From contig CABFPE010000753.1 in the NCBI GenBank assembly GCA_900660155.1, forward strand, positions 217,689-281,688: DNA of 64,000 nt, read 5' to 3'. The notes below the pieces were generated by a model that did not search any database, was not told where the DNA came from, and saw only the letters and a program-made list of their open reading frames with translations. A program made the position numbers and the translations under genes. Shown piece after piece: positions 38,555 to 57,160 of the stretch. Source of the DNA: Hofstenia miamia (Eukaryota; Xenacoelomorpha; Acoela; Hofsteniidae). How positions within the stretch are numbered: the first letter of the stretch is position 1; each line of letters opens with the position of its first letter.

Positions 38555-39290
38555 ATTTTTTATCGCCTATGGAAAGTATTTGAAAATTTTTCTAAGAAAA
38601 AATATGGTATAAATCATACCAGGCGCAGCGTTATGCGGGAGGCACCAGGGGGCCAATGCCCTCTTTTTGAGGAATTTTCCATTTTTTCAAAACATCATTT
38701 CTATGCATTTCAAATAATTTTCATATTGATATTTACAAGAGTGTCATCTAAAATTTAAAGTTAACAATGCAAACAATCTTCAAATTGGAATTTAGAGATT
38801 TAAATTACTTGTTATTTAAAAANATAAGATTTTTTGAAACACAGTGATCATTACAACTGAGAGAGTTCTTAGTAACCAAAAACAAGGATATTAATGTATT
38901 TTCCTACCAGTATTAAGAGTCACAAATAAAAAATTTACTCTCCAGCATATACTGAGGACATGTTTCATGGTATCGTATTTATGCATTTCGTCGAGTCCTC
39001 TATTAGAATGACAATGGAGTACTCATCACAAACTATGTATGAGCATAAGTATTCCACAGGCTGTCATTAGCCTATTATATTTATTGCACTTTCGTTTTCG
39101 ACGTTTCGTTTTATGCAAAAGGGATTACCAAGGTTAGCACTAACTAATAGTCCACTAGTAAAAAAATGTTATAGATGACATTAATATAAGTGGAATTATT
39201 GACGCAATTCATGAGGACTTAACATCCATGCAAAATCCGTAATATTATAAATAAACTAGACTTCACTGTGAAGATGAAGAGCTACATTCC
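37373..39290. other. Spacer upstream of the centrosomin-like gene
   Basis: Its right side holds a TA microsatellite, a single-N contig join at 38823 and a short GC-rich stretch at 38620-38680 that looks like one end of a transposon without its partner. No gene is seen. Confidence 0.4.
38520..38552. repeat. (TA)n microsatellite
   Basis: An uninterrupted TA run in a gene-free spacer. Confidence 0.95.
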
Positions 39291-39294
39291 TTAA

Positions 39295-41397
39295 CCCTTA
39301 TAAGTACAGTAAATCCAATATACCTAACCAGTACATGTGTAACATTTTGTAACGCAATTTAAAAATATGAATAAATCCAAAAAAAATTACAAATTGCAAC
39401 AAAAACATAATTCTTGCTTTATAATGACCCGATGGGTTGGGCAGATAGGTTTGCGACATTCTTCGCAACGACTTCTCCAGACTCGACTGCATGACCAGCA
39501 TCTGGTTACACCTCTAGTTGAAGGCTCGTCTTCTGTCTCCCTTGCATCCTCGATAAATCCGTATTTAATCATTCCTTCTTTGACTGTTCTTGGCAATCAT
39601 TGCATATTTCGTTGTCGAACATTCTCTTTGGCTAGAAGGAAAGTCAAGTTGCGAATAAACATTTTCCGAGTCACACCAGAGTTTTGGCAACGGTTGATCA
39701 AATATGCGTTGTTTACTGCAATATCTATAAAATTGAAAAACAGCAAAAGTGGCCAACGATTTGTTTTTCTTTTACAAGTAAATTCCTCTACATTTTCATC
39801 CATCATGTCAACACCGCCTTTACCAGCATTGTAGTCCAATATCATTTGAGGTTTACGATCTGGTCGGTCAGTTATTTCGGCGCCCCAATGTGAAGAACTT
39901 AGAAGAACAACATTTTTGTTGGTCTTCGACCAGTAGTTGACCAACGTGATTTTTTGAGAATGATCATATAAAAACTGTGTGGAAAATTTATCTTGCTTTT
40001 GTTTGAAAATTGCTGGAATTTCTCTTCGATGTTTGCGCATTGTCCCCAGGAGAGTCATCTCATGTTGTAGAAGTTGAACTGCCAGATCATGTGAAGTAAA
40101 AAAATTGTCTGTAACAACATCACGCCCAGAGCCAAAATATGGCTGACAAAGTTCCAACACTACGTCTCGTCNNNNNNNNNNNNNNNNNNNNNNNNNNNNN
40201 NNNNNNNNNNNNNNNNNNNNNNNNNNNNNNNNNNNNNNNNNNNNNNNNNNNNNNNNNNNNNNNNNNNNNNNNNNNNNNNNNNNNNNNNNNNNNNNNNNNN
40301 NNNNNNNNNNNNNNNNNNNNNNNNNNNNNNNNNNNNNNNNNNNNNNNNNNNNNNNNNNNNNNNNNNNNNNNNNNNNNNNNNNNNNNNNNNNNNNNNNNNN
40401 NNNNNNNNNNNNNNNNNNNNNNNNNNNNNNNNNNNNNNNNNNNNNNNNNNNNNNNNNNNNNNNNNNNNNNNNNNNNNNNNNNNNNNNNNNNNNNNNNNNN
40501 NNNNNNNNNNNNNNNNNNNNNNNNNNNNNNNNNNNNNNNNNNNNNNNNNNNNNNNNNNNNNNNNNNNNNNNNNNNNNNNNNNNNNNNNNNNNNNNNNNNN
40601 NNNNNNNNNNNNNNNNNNNNNNNNNNNNNNNNNNNNNNNNNNNNNNNNNNNNNNNNNNNNNNNNNNNNNNNNNNNNNNNNNNNNNNNNNNNNNNNNNNNN
40701 NNNNNNNNNNNNNNNNNNNNNNNNNNNNNNNNNNNNNNNNNNNNNNNNNNNNNNNNNNNNNNNNNNNNNNNNNNNNNNNNNNNNNNNNNNNNNNNNNNNN
40801 NNNNNNNNNNNNNNNNNNNNNNNNNNNNNGATGTTTCGACTTCTTGGTCTCCCAGTTCCAAAAGGGATCGTTGAGTACCGAATCCCATTTGGTGCCTCGT
40901 ATTCATTCTCGTGGGTAGCTCCTTCAAATTCATCTGTTTCGCTTCCGGAATCTGTTTCTTCAACGACAATATCAATATCGCCTTCATCATCCTGATTAGG
41001 TTGGCTGTCAGACGGCATTTCGCGTTGATTGTCTTGAGGGGCGCCATAGGTCTCGTCGTCTTGGTCATTTTGCTCTTCCACATCGCAGTTCTGTTCGTCT
41101 ATGTCAAATGCAAGAGCTTATAACATTTGTGTGGCTGTTATAAAGGTTTGTCGCCTTGGACGGGATCCCATTATGCATCCACTGAAATTGTAACAAAATG
41201 TAACAGCTTACTGGCGTGTATATTTTTATCTCAATACAATTCAACGCAAGCTGATATATCTTTATTTACACATGCTGACAGCTAATGAGAATCCTAGCTA
41301 TTACGTGAATGCTTATAGCCGCGCGCCGCCGCTGTAATGTTTTACAGCTATAAATAATGTGACCTGTTACAATTTGTTACACATATACTAATAAGGG
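39295..41397 (-). mobile_element. piggyBac element with both ends and TTAA target duplication
   Basis: The element is bounded by TTAA at 39291-39294 and 41398-41401. The terminal inverted repeats CCCTTATAAGTA and CCCTTATTAGTA differ by one base. Subterminal GTAAC-rich repeats are present at both ends. It contains one transposase gene on the minus strand, and 658 bases of its interior are an N gap. The distance between the ends and the transposase length fit a standard autonomous element. Confidence 0.9.
39387..41171 (-). pseudogene. piggyBac transposase, near full length, two in-frame stops
   Basis: The frame runs 595 codons from the ATG at 41171 (MGSRPRRQTF) to 39387, across the N gap, which keeps the frame. 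This is the usual size for a piggyBac transposase. A TAA at codon 18 (41118-41120) and a TGA at 39597-39599 interrupt it. The segments between are well preserved: an acidic N-terminal region, the VVTDNFFTS catalytic block, the YNAGKGGVDMMD block and, after the TGA, a cysteine-rich domain (CWSCSRVW, RCEECRKPICPTH). Stops without frameshifts suggest recent inactivation. Readthrough or assembly error is possible but less likely. Confidence 0.88.
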
Positions 41398-41401
41398 TTA
41401 A

Positions 41402-41791
41402 GGTGTGTTTACAGCTTATCAATGAAATATAATATTTCGCAATCGAGCTGTAAACCCACCTTTAAGCATCACTTGATAACCTCGACAATTCAAATCGATC
41501 GGTTTTACTAATATATTATAATTTCACATTGACGCACAATGTACAAAGGGATATTGACTGCGCAAAAGTAGCTCCAAGTTGTGCTCGTATTGCACTAAGT
41601 TAGAATTCTTGCTTCTTTAATTTTTTTAGACAAAAAATTGATGCAAAATAATAAAAAATTAGTGTTGACAAAGATATTTGATGATTTCGCTTTTACAACA
41701 ACAGATGTAGTCATTATTTTTATAGCATAGACCGCAATAAATACATTTCAAAGTGGAAAAATATGATTTCAAACAATTTTAAATTGTTCTC

Positions 41792-41831
<40 letters not shown>

Positions 41832-44223
41832 GAGAAGAGTTTATACGGAAACGAAAAGTCTCTGAAAGGAGAATCATCGGTGAGATTTGCGTTTTAAGGA
41901 ACCCATTACTTCGTTATCTTATTAAAAAAGGAGGATAATGACAGGGGTAAAAAATCATAAAGCATACGATAAGATACATAAAAAATTTAAGAAGCTGTTA
42001 TATTGTACGATAGCTTAGCATAATTCACAAAATTCATAACACGCGATACCAATCATTGAAGTTTTAAGAAAGGTAATGCATAAAAGTAAGAGCTATAAAA
42101 AATAAGATATTTGACTTTGAAAATTTTAAATATAAAAGTATATATACAAAAATCTATAAATATGCACTCAAAACTAATAAAAACGTTTCCGGTTCTTTAA
42201 AGTGGTATGAACACTGTTTTTAGTTTTAAAAATGTCACATTTTTACAAACAATATTACATCTACCTTAGAATTAAAATTAATTATTTATTAATATAAATG
42301 ATTACAAATATTTGGAGTGACAAGAAAGTAATGAGCTTTTCGTTGAAGAGACATATGAAATACTTCTATCATCGCAAGATTCCCAAAATATCTTCCTTAG
42401 GCCTTATTATATAAAAATAAATAAAAATCATCTTAAAAGATATGATTTATTGATTATACAAGAAGTTTTAAGAATCAAATTTCACATAGTGCAGCATTAT
42501 CCCACATAGAAGGCTTGCTCAAATATATTCTGTTTCCGGCACTGCTTGAATAGAGCAATGTTTCTGATTGATATTTAAATAATAACATGTTTGGTTTTGG
42601 GTTATTGTATGGAACGAAAACATTTCGCCTGATTCTTTTACAACAACACAACAGTGTTTCGATCAATGCGAAGCAATGAACGGACTGCTTGCCTTGCTAG
42701 CTAAACGGATATAATTTAATCGCTTGAGCGAGCGTAGTACAGCATCAAGGCATCTGCTTGCTGTGGCGCAATCATTTAATTATTTTTAAAGCAAATCGTA
42801 ATGAATGTTGTTTTAACGCAAACTAAGAATTTACGATTTGTACAATTAAGAATGAAATTCATTTATTAAAGAATTATTGGGCAAGCACTGCTTGCCTTGC
42901 TTACACGCACGAGCCGCCTGTGCCATTGATTGTATTTTCCTCTTTCAATTGTGGTACATGACTAATTTTGCTGTTAAATGGTATTAATTTTCCATTTACA
43001 TTAAAATTAATAGAAAGCAAGTAAATTATCTCAAGACGTTAAATCGCATATTTGTTTTACAAAAAGAGCACCAAATAATTTAATTTTTGGAAATATTGAT
43101 TATCTGTCACTTCAATTTCAACTGAAATTTTAATTTCTTTGAAAAAAAACTTTTTGAAATAATCTTTTTTTATTTTCTTAGGTCTGTTTTAATATAAGCA
43201 CACTATTTTACATGCTGCACCTAAAGGTTTACGTAAAAAAATGCACTGAGAGGTCCAACAATTCAAAGTATACTACGGGGAATATACATATAGCTAATAG
43301 ATTTTTACTAAAGTCTTAGTTTATGTTTTATAGGTATTGCAACGTTGATGCTTTGAAATAAAAACTCAATATTCATGGAATTTAAGATCTTGCAGATATA
43401 GATATTAGAGAAAAGTATTCATTTTATAATAATTTCAAAAATCTAATAAAATTTGGATAATTGTGCAAAAGCTAATGCCCTAAACTATTAAATTTAAAAA
43501 TTCATATTGTATCAAGTATACACTTAAAATTCAACAGCAATTTCCATAGTTTTAATAAAAAATGAGCAGATAGTAGGCTGTAGAAATTTTCTAATGAAAC
43601 AAAGCAGAATTAAAACTGATAAACGAAAATCGTTCCTAAAATTATTGCTAAATCGTAATTTTGTATAAAACTTATCGTGTAATATTTGTGATATTTAAGT
43701 CAGAAGAACGGAAAGGATCAATAACTATAATTTTTAATAGTTGCCAAGTTGATAAATTTGAATATTACTTGCTATGCTATTCTAGACTTAAAAGATTAAT
43801 AGATTTTGAATTCTAATTTCATAAATTTAGATTTAGAATATATTTTTACAATAGTTAAGTTGAAATACGTCATACATTTGCACCAATCACAATGTTGTCG
43901 GCCAAAGAGATCCGATATTATTGTTTGAGATGTATTAATTTGACAATTCGGGTTTGTTAAAATTTTGCGAAGTCATTTCGAATCTTTACAGTGGTTTTGA
44001 CTTTTGAGTTCATCTCCATTTTAGTGATCAGCTCTATTAACATACAATTGCAAACAAAAGTTAATGAATAAAGATGAAAGCATTTACTAATTAGAAATAG
44101 TTTGTAATGTTTCTGTGGCTGTTAATCACTTTAAAAGTAAAAATTTATGGAATTAGCAATATTTGAGCAGTTGACTACACTATTGAATTCAGTTATTTTT
44201 TTAAGTCTATTTAGCTATTGTAA
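41402..44223. other. Spacer without supported genes
   Basis: This contains a TA microsatellite. GC-richer patches at 42660-42780 and 42880-42930 share a CTGCTTGCCTTGCT motif. No coding sequence is supported. Confidence 0.4.
41795..41829. repeat. (TA)n microsatellite
   Basis: A TA run about 400 bp beyond the piggyBac right end. Confidence 0.95.
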
Positions 44224-45285
44224 ATTAACATACATCGTAAAAAGTCAAGCACGGAGTTCGCTGTCGTTAAGTTACTGCACAACATTGAGGAGTTTGACCG
44301 ACAGCACTTTGACGCCGCGCGTTTGTTTTCGCTCGATTTGAGTAAAGCATTCGATTGTGTGCCACATGACCTGATTATTCGCCAGCTGAAAGACATGTGT
44401 CCTAAAATAAATCCGTACATTATTAACCTTGTGATATCCTTTTTGGCAGACCGTGTGCAATACGTTCATTACAGAGGAGAGAATTCATCGATCAAAAGTA
44501 CGAACTGTGGCGTTCCTCAGGGGACAGTAAAAGGCCCTATTCTTTTTAACATTGCTTATTCGGACCTCAAAAAGTCTAGACCTCATTCGAATATAACGAA
44601 GTTTGCCGATGATATCAATCCATGTGTGGGCGTTTCCTTGAGTGTCGACACCTCTGCTGAAGTAGTTGATGACATTCTTACATGGTGTTCGATTAATCAT
44701 TTTAGGGTCAATAACGAGAAATCTAAGGAGCTTCGTATTTTGTTTTCTAACCGAGCCCATTGCTTCCAGAATGTTCACGGTATCCCCAGCGTCGAAGAGA
44801 TAACTATTCTTGGGATTACGTTCTCTGCAAGATTATCTTTCGAGAAACATATCCAGAAGAGTGTTAAAAGGGCTTCTTCCAATGTCTACTTACTGGGGAA
44901 ATTACAGTCAATGGGGTATTCCAAAGCTGAGTTGCAGCTATTGTATAAAACTCTCGTTCTGCCTATTATAACTTATGGATGCCTTGCATGGGGAGGTGCT
45001 CCTAAAAAGATCCTACAAAAAATTGACGCGGTACAAAAGCGTGCGGTGAAAATTGGAGCAATTGAGGAATTTGAGCCTATACTGGACATTATTGACCGCA
45101 CAGATGCCAAAGTCTACGCAGAAATTGAAGCTAATCAAAATCACATCTTGAAAGACATCATTCCGGAGAGAAGCGCATATGCATCTACTACACTCAGACC
45201 TCGCAAACCATGCTGCGAGTCGAAAAGGCAGATTTTCCGACGTATATTCCCACAAAGATACCTGCTGAAGGGGACGACATCTTAA
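44224..45285 (+). pseudogene. Non-LTR retrotransposon reverse-transcriptase fragment
   Basis: The frame is open from 44224 (after a TAA) to the stop at 45285. It begins in the RT fingers (RKKSSTEFAVVKLLHNIEEF) and continues through SLDLSKAFDCVPHDL, CGVPQGTVKGPILF, the FADD catalytic box, and the thumb with LGITF and the ITYGCLAWGG region. The upstream RT region and the endonuclease domain are absent, so this is a 5'-truncated copy of a CR1/L2/Jockey-like LINE. A TTC microsatellite follows at about 45348. The frame has no stops, which suggests a young copy. Confidence 0.85.
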
Positions 45286-48142
45286 TCACCATACCCAATT
45301 GTTGAATATAATATATTGGATGTACTTTCTGATATAATATACTTTTTTCTTCTTCTTCTTCTTCATTCACATGAATGACACTAAGTGATCTCTTATCACT
45401 ATTAGGAAGTTTGGCGATTTTGGAATATGAAATTTGTATTATTAATGTTATATTAGTTTCAAAATCGTGCGATAATCGTAATCGTAGCCCCTATTTAACT
45501 GAACTGAAAAGGTGCTTAAGGAATTAAATAAACTGAAAAGTATTCTAGCAATTTTGAATTTTTATGTAATGAACCACAGCTCAAAGTTTTTGAAATGAAA
45601 GTAGTAAATGAAAGCAATGGAAGCATATAAAAATTTCGTTTATAGTTTAAACAATGCACTACTCATAGAAACTGTTAATAAGAATCGACTTTTCTAAAAA
45701 ATAACTTTTCAGATAAAAACCAGTTTACCTTGAATGGTAGAATGTTTTAACCGAGCCAAATCGATACAAGTTCTTAATATATTTATTACAAACTTTCTGA
45801 TATTTGGTCCAACTCAATGTTTTAAATAATGTATTTTGATTGATTGATTGATTGTCTAAAAGGTTGGGGAATTTTGTGATTAACAGAACAGTTTCTCTGT
45901 ACACAGCCAATGAAAATACAGCAAGTTTATATTGGTTCAATGATCATAATGTTTTAAGTTGTAATGTACAAACGAAAAGGTCGTAGATTTCTGTAGCACT
46001 AACTCTCACTCCCCAAAAGCAGGGACTATTTTTGCACTTTGATCTCAGTCTAATGCGGATGTGTGTGGAATCGTATGGGGGTGTTTTTTTAATTTGTTTT
46101 CTTGTTTTATTTTTGTGTTTTGCGAGTTTGTTTTTACTGTAATTATTATCACCATATTGAATAATATAGCAACAGATATATTTTAGTTTTGACATATTTA
46201 TAGCTAAATATCCTAGTATAGTATGTGTAACATCTTTAGCATTTGAGAAATGCCCTATCACAAGTTTTGTCGTTGTTGATAATTTTATGTTCTACAGTTT
46301 TCAGACAACACTACAATTGTCGTTATGGCCTAGACCCCTTCGTTTAGCTTCTCAGTTTAAGTTGATTTACTAGATAATAATTTGAAAATATCACTCATGC
46401 AGGGCTTCCGATTTTGTGGTTAAAGCTGGAAAGCTGCTAACAGTAAAAGCCACCGTTTTGTTGTTTTCACCTTTGATATTTTCTCACTTAATCCTTAAAT
46501 AGGATAGATACAAAATTCGTTCTAGGTTCCGACATTGAATGGATGGGGTACAATAACATTATTTTTTAAGTAAACACTAAATTCAAGGCGAATTTTAGAA
46601 TGGATTTAATATCTAAGAAACATAACACAAAAAACAATGCCTATTAAATCGAAACATGAACAAAAGCAGTAATATAAAATAATCTTCATCTGATTTTAGG
46701 GTAACAAATCGTCTACCTGCATTAATATATAAATTATCTAACATAACAGCTCAATACTGAAATTTTTATATCAATGATTTCAACACTGATCTAAATTCTG
46801 ACCGTATTTGATGCGCTGAATAGGGGATTCAAATATATTAATAGAGTGTGAGCAACATAGATAATATGCACAACTCTAACCCAAAACATTTGGTACTTAT
46901 TTCTCAGTGTTTCCCCATTGGAACTACCTCTACAAGTGAATTTCTCTCATCATACTCAGCAAACTTAAATTGTACTGTACAACTGTCCTTGCTTCTCCAC
47001 AAAGTTACTTCTTCGCGCTGCCCTATTTCCTGATATTCCCTTTAATACACCGCTATTTGGGAAACTTGTTGTTCAAGTCCATTGCTTGTGCCATTTAAAT
47101 CTACGCCTCTTCGTGTTGGTGCACTGCTTGTGCCTTGCTGCACTCCGTGGAACGGCTTCAGAAGCTTCTATCAAATGGATTATTGCCTTACCATGCAAAG
47201 ACGCTCTACTCACTTCAATCGCCAACGTTCATGCGTGTGATCTCCTCTTCGATTGTGCACTGACTCACAAGCTGTACAACGATCTATTTATTTTATGATG
47301 TTCTCGAATTCCGCTCTCCTTGCCCTAATATTGTTGTCACTTTCTGCGTTCCTCGGCCCAAGAACGTGCATGTGCTTCTGCGAATTTCCGCCCGGTCTTC
47401 AATCCTCGTTTTGCTATTGATTTGTTCCCTTGCCCCGAGCCTCAAGCTACTTCTAATGTCTTTCCTCTTCGCAGATTTCTTTTCGTCTGCTCCTACTTCA
47501 TCTACTGAGACTGTCCTCATTGCCAAAGAACTTGATGTTTTATTTTGCTTGTTCTGTTTTGCCTTCACTATTCTAAAAAAATCTTTTATTATTATCATAA
47601 TTATTGATGGTTTTTTAGTACTCTAACATTTTGTTAACTCTTGTATTTGAACTCTTATGTGACTCTTTCAAAAGGTATTTACTTAATTTCTGATCAAAAC
47701 TATCTATTGACAAATTATTTTCAAGAAATCGGTTATTCTTAAGATGACAGTTTTGTAAACATTTGTGTATATGCTTTTAACCACAATGCGCATATCTATA
47801 TTTATACCGGAATGATCGCCTTATTAGAAATAGATGCAGCAAATGTTTACAATTTTTGTACGGTGGCATTTACAAGCGAATATTTTTAACTTCAGTTTTA
47901 ATAAGATGTTTTTGGTAACTCTCTTAGTTATTGTATCCGAAATAATTTGTAGCTTAAGATTTTTTGTTGAATAACTGTTCAGGAGTTAGTTTATTTTGTA
48001 TTGTTGCAAGTTAAAGCTATATATTTATATGATATGTTGCAAATATTAATCATTATTTTCTAAAAATATAGTGTATTTTCATATGTGTATGTATTGTAAT
48101 GAATTCGTCAATGCTCCTTACTAAGTAATTTTAGTGTAAGTG
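45286..48142. other. Spacer between the LINE fragment and PSMC3
   Basis: Apart from the dispersed repeat at 46840-47640, only short frames are seen. The last few hundred bases should contain the PSMC3 promoter, but no TATA or initiator element can be assigned with confidence. Confidence 0.4.
46840..47640 (-). repeat. Dispersed repeat copy 2 plus unidentified open frame
   Basis: On the minus strand, 46860-47290 aligns in order with 31990-32380 (see that entry). Next to it, at 47598-47293, lies a basic minus-strand frame of 101 residues (for example KKSAKRKDIRSSLRLGAREQ) that I do not recognise. The region is GC-richer than its surroundings, which fits an old transposon insertion. Family and coding role are unknown. 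Confidence 0.45.
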
Positions 48143-53259
<5,117 letters not shown>

Positions 53260-56194
53260 ATTTTGTTTTTGGTTCAAGTATAGATGTATAAATTTTTCAC
53301 AAAATATTTTTAATTTTCGTTCACCAGCTTTCTTAATTTTCATTTAAATGTTCGAACTAGCTATTTTTTAGAATAAATATTTGTTAAAAAAATCACTAAT
53401 TCTGGATAATATATAAGTTTAAAATGTAAACGAACTGCTAAATTCTTGTCTTAATTATCTTTCCGAATTGTCAAATTTTTTTACTAAAGCAGCTTCAGTC
53501 TCCTTATGAGCCTTAAAGGGTTAATAAACAATCACTATCACGAAAGAATGTATTAATGGTATTTGAGAAAATGCAGTGCCCATTTTTCAGCAACTGAACA
53601 ACATTTGACGAGTAAATGCACCTAACATTGAAAAATAGATTCGATGTGCTCTTCTATTTCATTCTACATATATTTTCTAAATTCATTCAAACCAAAGTTA
53701 GATTTTAGTATATTTTGTTTAAATTTCAACAATATTTTTTCCATTTTCTGTTATACGTACATTACGTGAATTCTGAATTCATTGCCTCATTAGCTGGGAA
53801 GCTAATTGTCGCATGAATGTATGCCAATATAGCTATTTGTTAAAATTTAGTTCTATATGTAGAGGAAATTGTTCTTTTCATTTTCAATAACTCTTTTATT
53901 CTTATAGAAATCAGTATAGATCTTTAAGCTTTTGACTTAAACATTAATGTTGCTTAGCTTTTGCATTTTCTCATTAATGTGTGTAAAGGTATAACATAGT
54001 TATATATGGAAATCTTTTTTCGTGTATTCTGGAAACTGATCCGGTTGATGCGGGCACGTATTTTTTTCTTTCAGAAAATGCTTACAATGTCTTTTGATGT
54101 TTCATAATTTAGCGAGCTAATTACTGGCTTTGGAACTCCTAATGGTACCATTTGCAAGCTAACAATTTGTAGAAATCAAATTTTTAATTTGCATCGACTT
54201 CAATTTTATGACTATAGATTGCGTTGTATTCGGTATTTCTCAAATAAATAGTTCTTTATTAGTTAATGTCTAATATTAGTATTCGAGTCTTATCCGCCAA
54301 GACCACTTTATGCGAGCAAAATTGCCTGAATAAAATTAGTTCCTGCTGAAAAAAAGAACGCCTACACCCGTCATTTGACCTGTTGTTTTTTGCAGTTATG
54401 TTGTTGTATGCGTGCTCAGATTTTGAAGTTTACTATCAATGTAAGGGTGAAGTAAGTATTCTTCTCAATGATTTGTTTTTTACTAGAAATGCTAATATTA
54501 TAAATTTATGTTGTTGACGCATTGCAAAGTTAACATTTCAAATTTTTTTCAAAATTTTTTCAGGTTGTCTTCCCACATTAAAAATATCAGCAAACACATT
54601 GGTGTTTGATTACTAAATTTCTTTCCCATGCTCAAATTAAAAGTAAAATTCTTGTACTTTCTGAAACAATCTCATTAATAAACTAAAACAGATTTGAATT
54701 TTATTTCAAATTATTCATTATATTGAGTATAGAAATGTTGCACCTTCAAGTGATTTTTCCATTGTTGATTGATAGCTTTAGGGAAGATAGTGATTTTGCA
54801 ACATGGATTCATCTGGTGTGGCAAACAATATTTATTCAAAAATTATAGAGTGGCACTTATGCTGAAACTAAGCCATTGATAAGATCATTATAATATGTTG
54901 CTTTTGACAATGCTTGTTCTACTGCACTCTGATTGTGCATTGCAGTACTACAACTTTTCAATTGTGTTTAATGCCCTTAGAAAGTTGCTCCAAATGGCTT
55001 TTTGCATTACATTTAACAATACTGAAATTTCAACTGAATTTCTTGAAGGAATAATGAATTTGCCTATGTGTAATTGATTAATATGCTGAAAACCAGTGGC
55101 ATCATCAATTACATTAGCACATCTTAAAAGCAATTGGAATCAGTGGCTGCAACTTCAATTGATTCAATGTTCACAAAACAATGCATGTTTTGAATGGTAT
55201 GTTCATTAAGGTTTACCAAATTACTTTCACCAGAAAACTGTGTATAATGACTAAAACAAACATCTCAAACGTCATGTTGAAATCTAAAGTAAAAATGTGA
55301 CTGTTGTGTGCACCAAAGAGGTATTTGATTAATGCATAGTGTTGCTTAGCAATTTATTCCATAAATTAATTCCATTTGCAAACAAAATGAACAGTGGGTT
55401 GGCAGCTAGTATTTTTCACCTGCAGAACTTAAATTAAGTTGAATTTCAATACAAATCATTGAATTTTCTTTCTACTCAATTTTAAAAAAATCCTATACCT
55501 ACATTGTACATGGTTATTTGCATTATTTGATAATGTATTAGTATTGCAATTTTGTTAATGTATTTTTTATGGAACTTTGTATGTGATCCTAAAAAGTAGT
55601 AGATAAATTGTCATTAATAGATAAAATATGGATATTAAAATTGCTGAATGAAAATTATAAGTTCTAATGCATTACAAATTACATATTCAAAGCTTTACCA
55701 TAGTTTCACATATTTCACAATCTTCATTTGACAAACTGCTTCATTTTCATGTTGATGTACTAGACTTTGGCTATGAAAAGTTTCGTTCCCACTAACCAGA
55801 ATTCAGGAATAACTTATACAATAAATGTTTCCTTAAGTAAAATCCTTATCTGATTTATTTTGTCAATTCTTCTTTTGTGCTATTGATGAGCTGTTCTTAT
55901 CTCTTTGGAATAAATTAAAAGGCTTGGAATGTAAATTTATGTGGATATTTCGCGAACAATTTATTAACTTTGTTGGCTTTTCTTTTGTGATAAAAATTAT
56001 ATGCATGCTATCAGAAATGGAGGTGTTTTTTTAGCAAAACTAAGAAATTATTTTGGTGAAAGGAATATAATTCATTAATTTCTTTGCTCTACGTGGACTA
56101 TCCTAGACTTTTCATGTCCTAGTAATTGTGAGTTTTGGGCACTTATTTATTCAATAAATTTTGGGTGTAACATGGTTAACCGAATGGGTTATAT
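53260..56194. other. Spacer downstream of PSMC3
   Basis: This holds the PSMC3 3' UTR with AATAAA at 53372. Beyond that it is AT-rich sequence with no supported gene or repeat. Confidence 0.45.
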
Positions 56195-56748
56195 TAGTGC
56201 TGTGCGGGTAAGACTTTTCCAGGCCGCTTACCCGGCCGCCTTTCTATGCTTTGTGTCCCTATCCGTTCGTACTCGGGAAAGGTCTACCCGTACCCGCCGT
56301 TACCCGCGGAAGTACATTAATCATGTTTTTAGGAAGTTTAAAAGTTGGAAACAATAATGCAAAATATAAAAAAGATATCACAAATTTGCAAACGAATAGA
56401 AAGATATTAATCCATCAAATTGTCGTTTTTCTATCTCAGATAGTTCTTCTCAGCTCACTTCAATTCCAACGAGAAACTTTTCGGCCATTATTAAGGTTGA
56501 CTAAGAAACTGTTTCTTGTTGACCATAGGCATTAGTAAGCTATTCCGCATATGTCTAGCATCAATGAGCCTCCTTTACAATACTAGGCTCATAGACACGT
56601 TCAACCAGGGTTGCGTGGAGGGTAGCTATTAGAATTTTCCTTAAATACGAGCCCATCAAGTTGATCTTAAAATTAACAATTTTACCCGACTTTTTAAATT
56701 TGTACTCGTACTCGGCCGTACCTGTAAGAGTTTTACCTGTGATATGTA
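56195..56748. mobile_element. hAT-family relic related to the element at 5777
   Basis: The left end TAGTGCTGTGCGGGTAAGAC with nearby ACCCGGCCG resembles the 5777 element. The right side carries a diverged inverted copy (GGCCGTACCTGTAAGAGTTTTACCTGTG reversed). The exact right boundary and target duplication are not clear, and no transposase sequence is visible. Confidence 0.45.
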
Positions 56749-57160
56749 TCCATGCATCAAACTATGGGATATTAATAAATTTGACAAATGATGACCATCA
56801 AGGTTTTCGATATTGTTTGTTAGGTTCCTAATAACGTAAGTCAAAATTCACATGGACAATAATACACGTAGATGTAATTTTTGCTTTTGATATTTATTCA
56901 ATATTTCCTCACCCTTTATTCATGCTGAATTTTTATTTTCTCGTATTTTTCTTATAATTTTCTGATACATGTTATCAAAATATTTGACCTCTGTATTGTG
57001 GCCTGATAACATAATGGGCCACATAAGACCATTTCGGTCTCAACTGCGGTTTTTTCCCTGAAATACATACGGCATTTATTTATAACGCACTTTGGCAGTC
57101 AATAGTTAAGTGCAGGACAATTGACCGATTCATCTGCTTTATGCAATTGATGGCTCCGAT

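Noticed and set aside
40139-41083. Alternative long frames across the second N gap
   Set aside because: They are overlapping frames of the piggyBac transposase that stay open only because N bases carry no stops.
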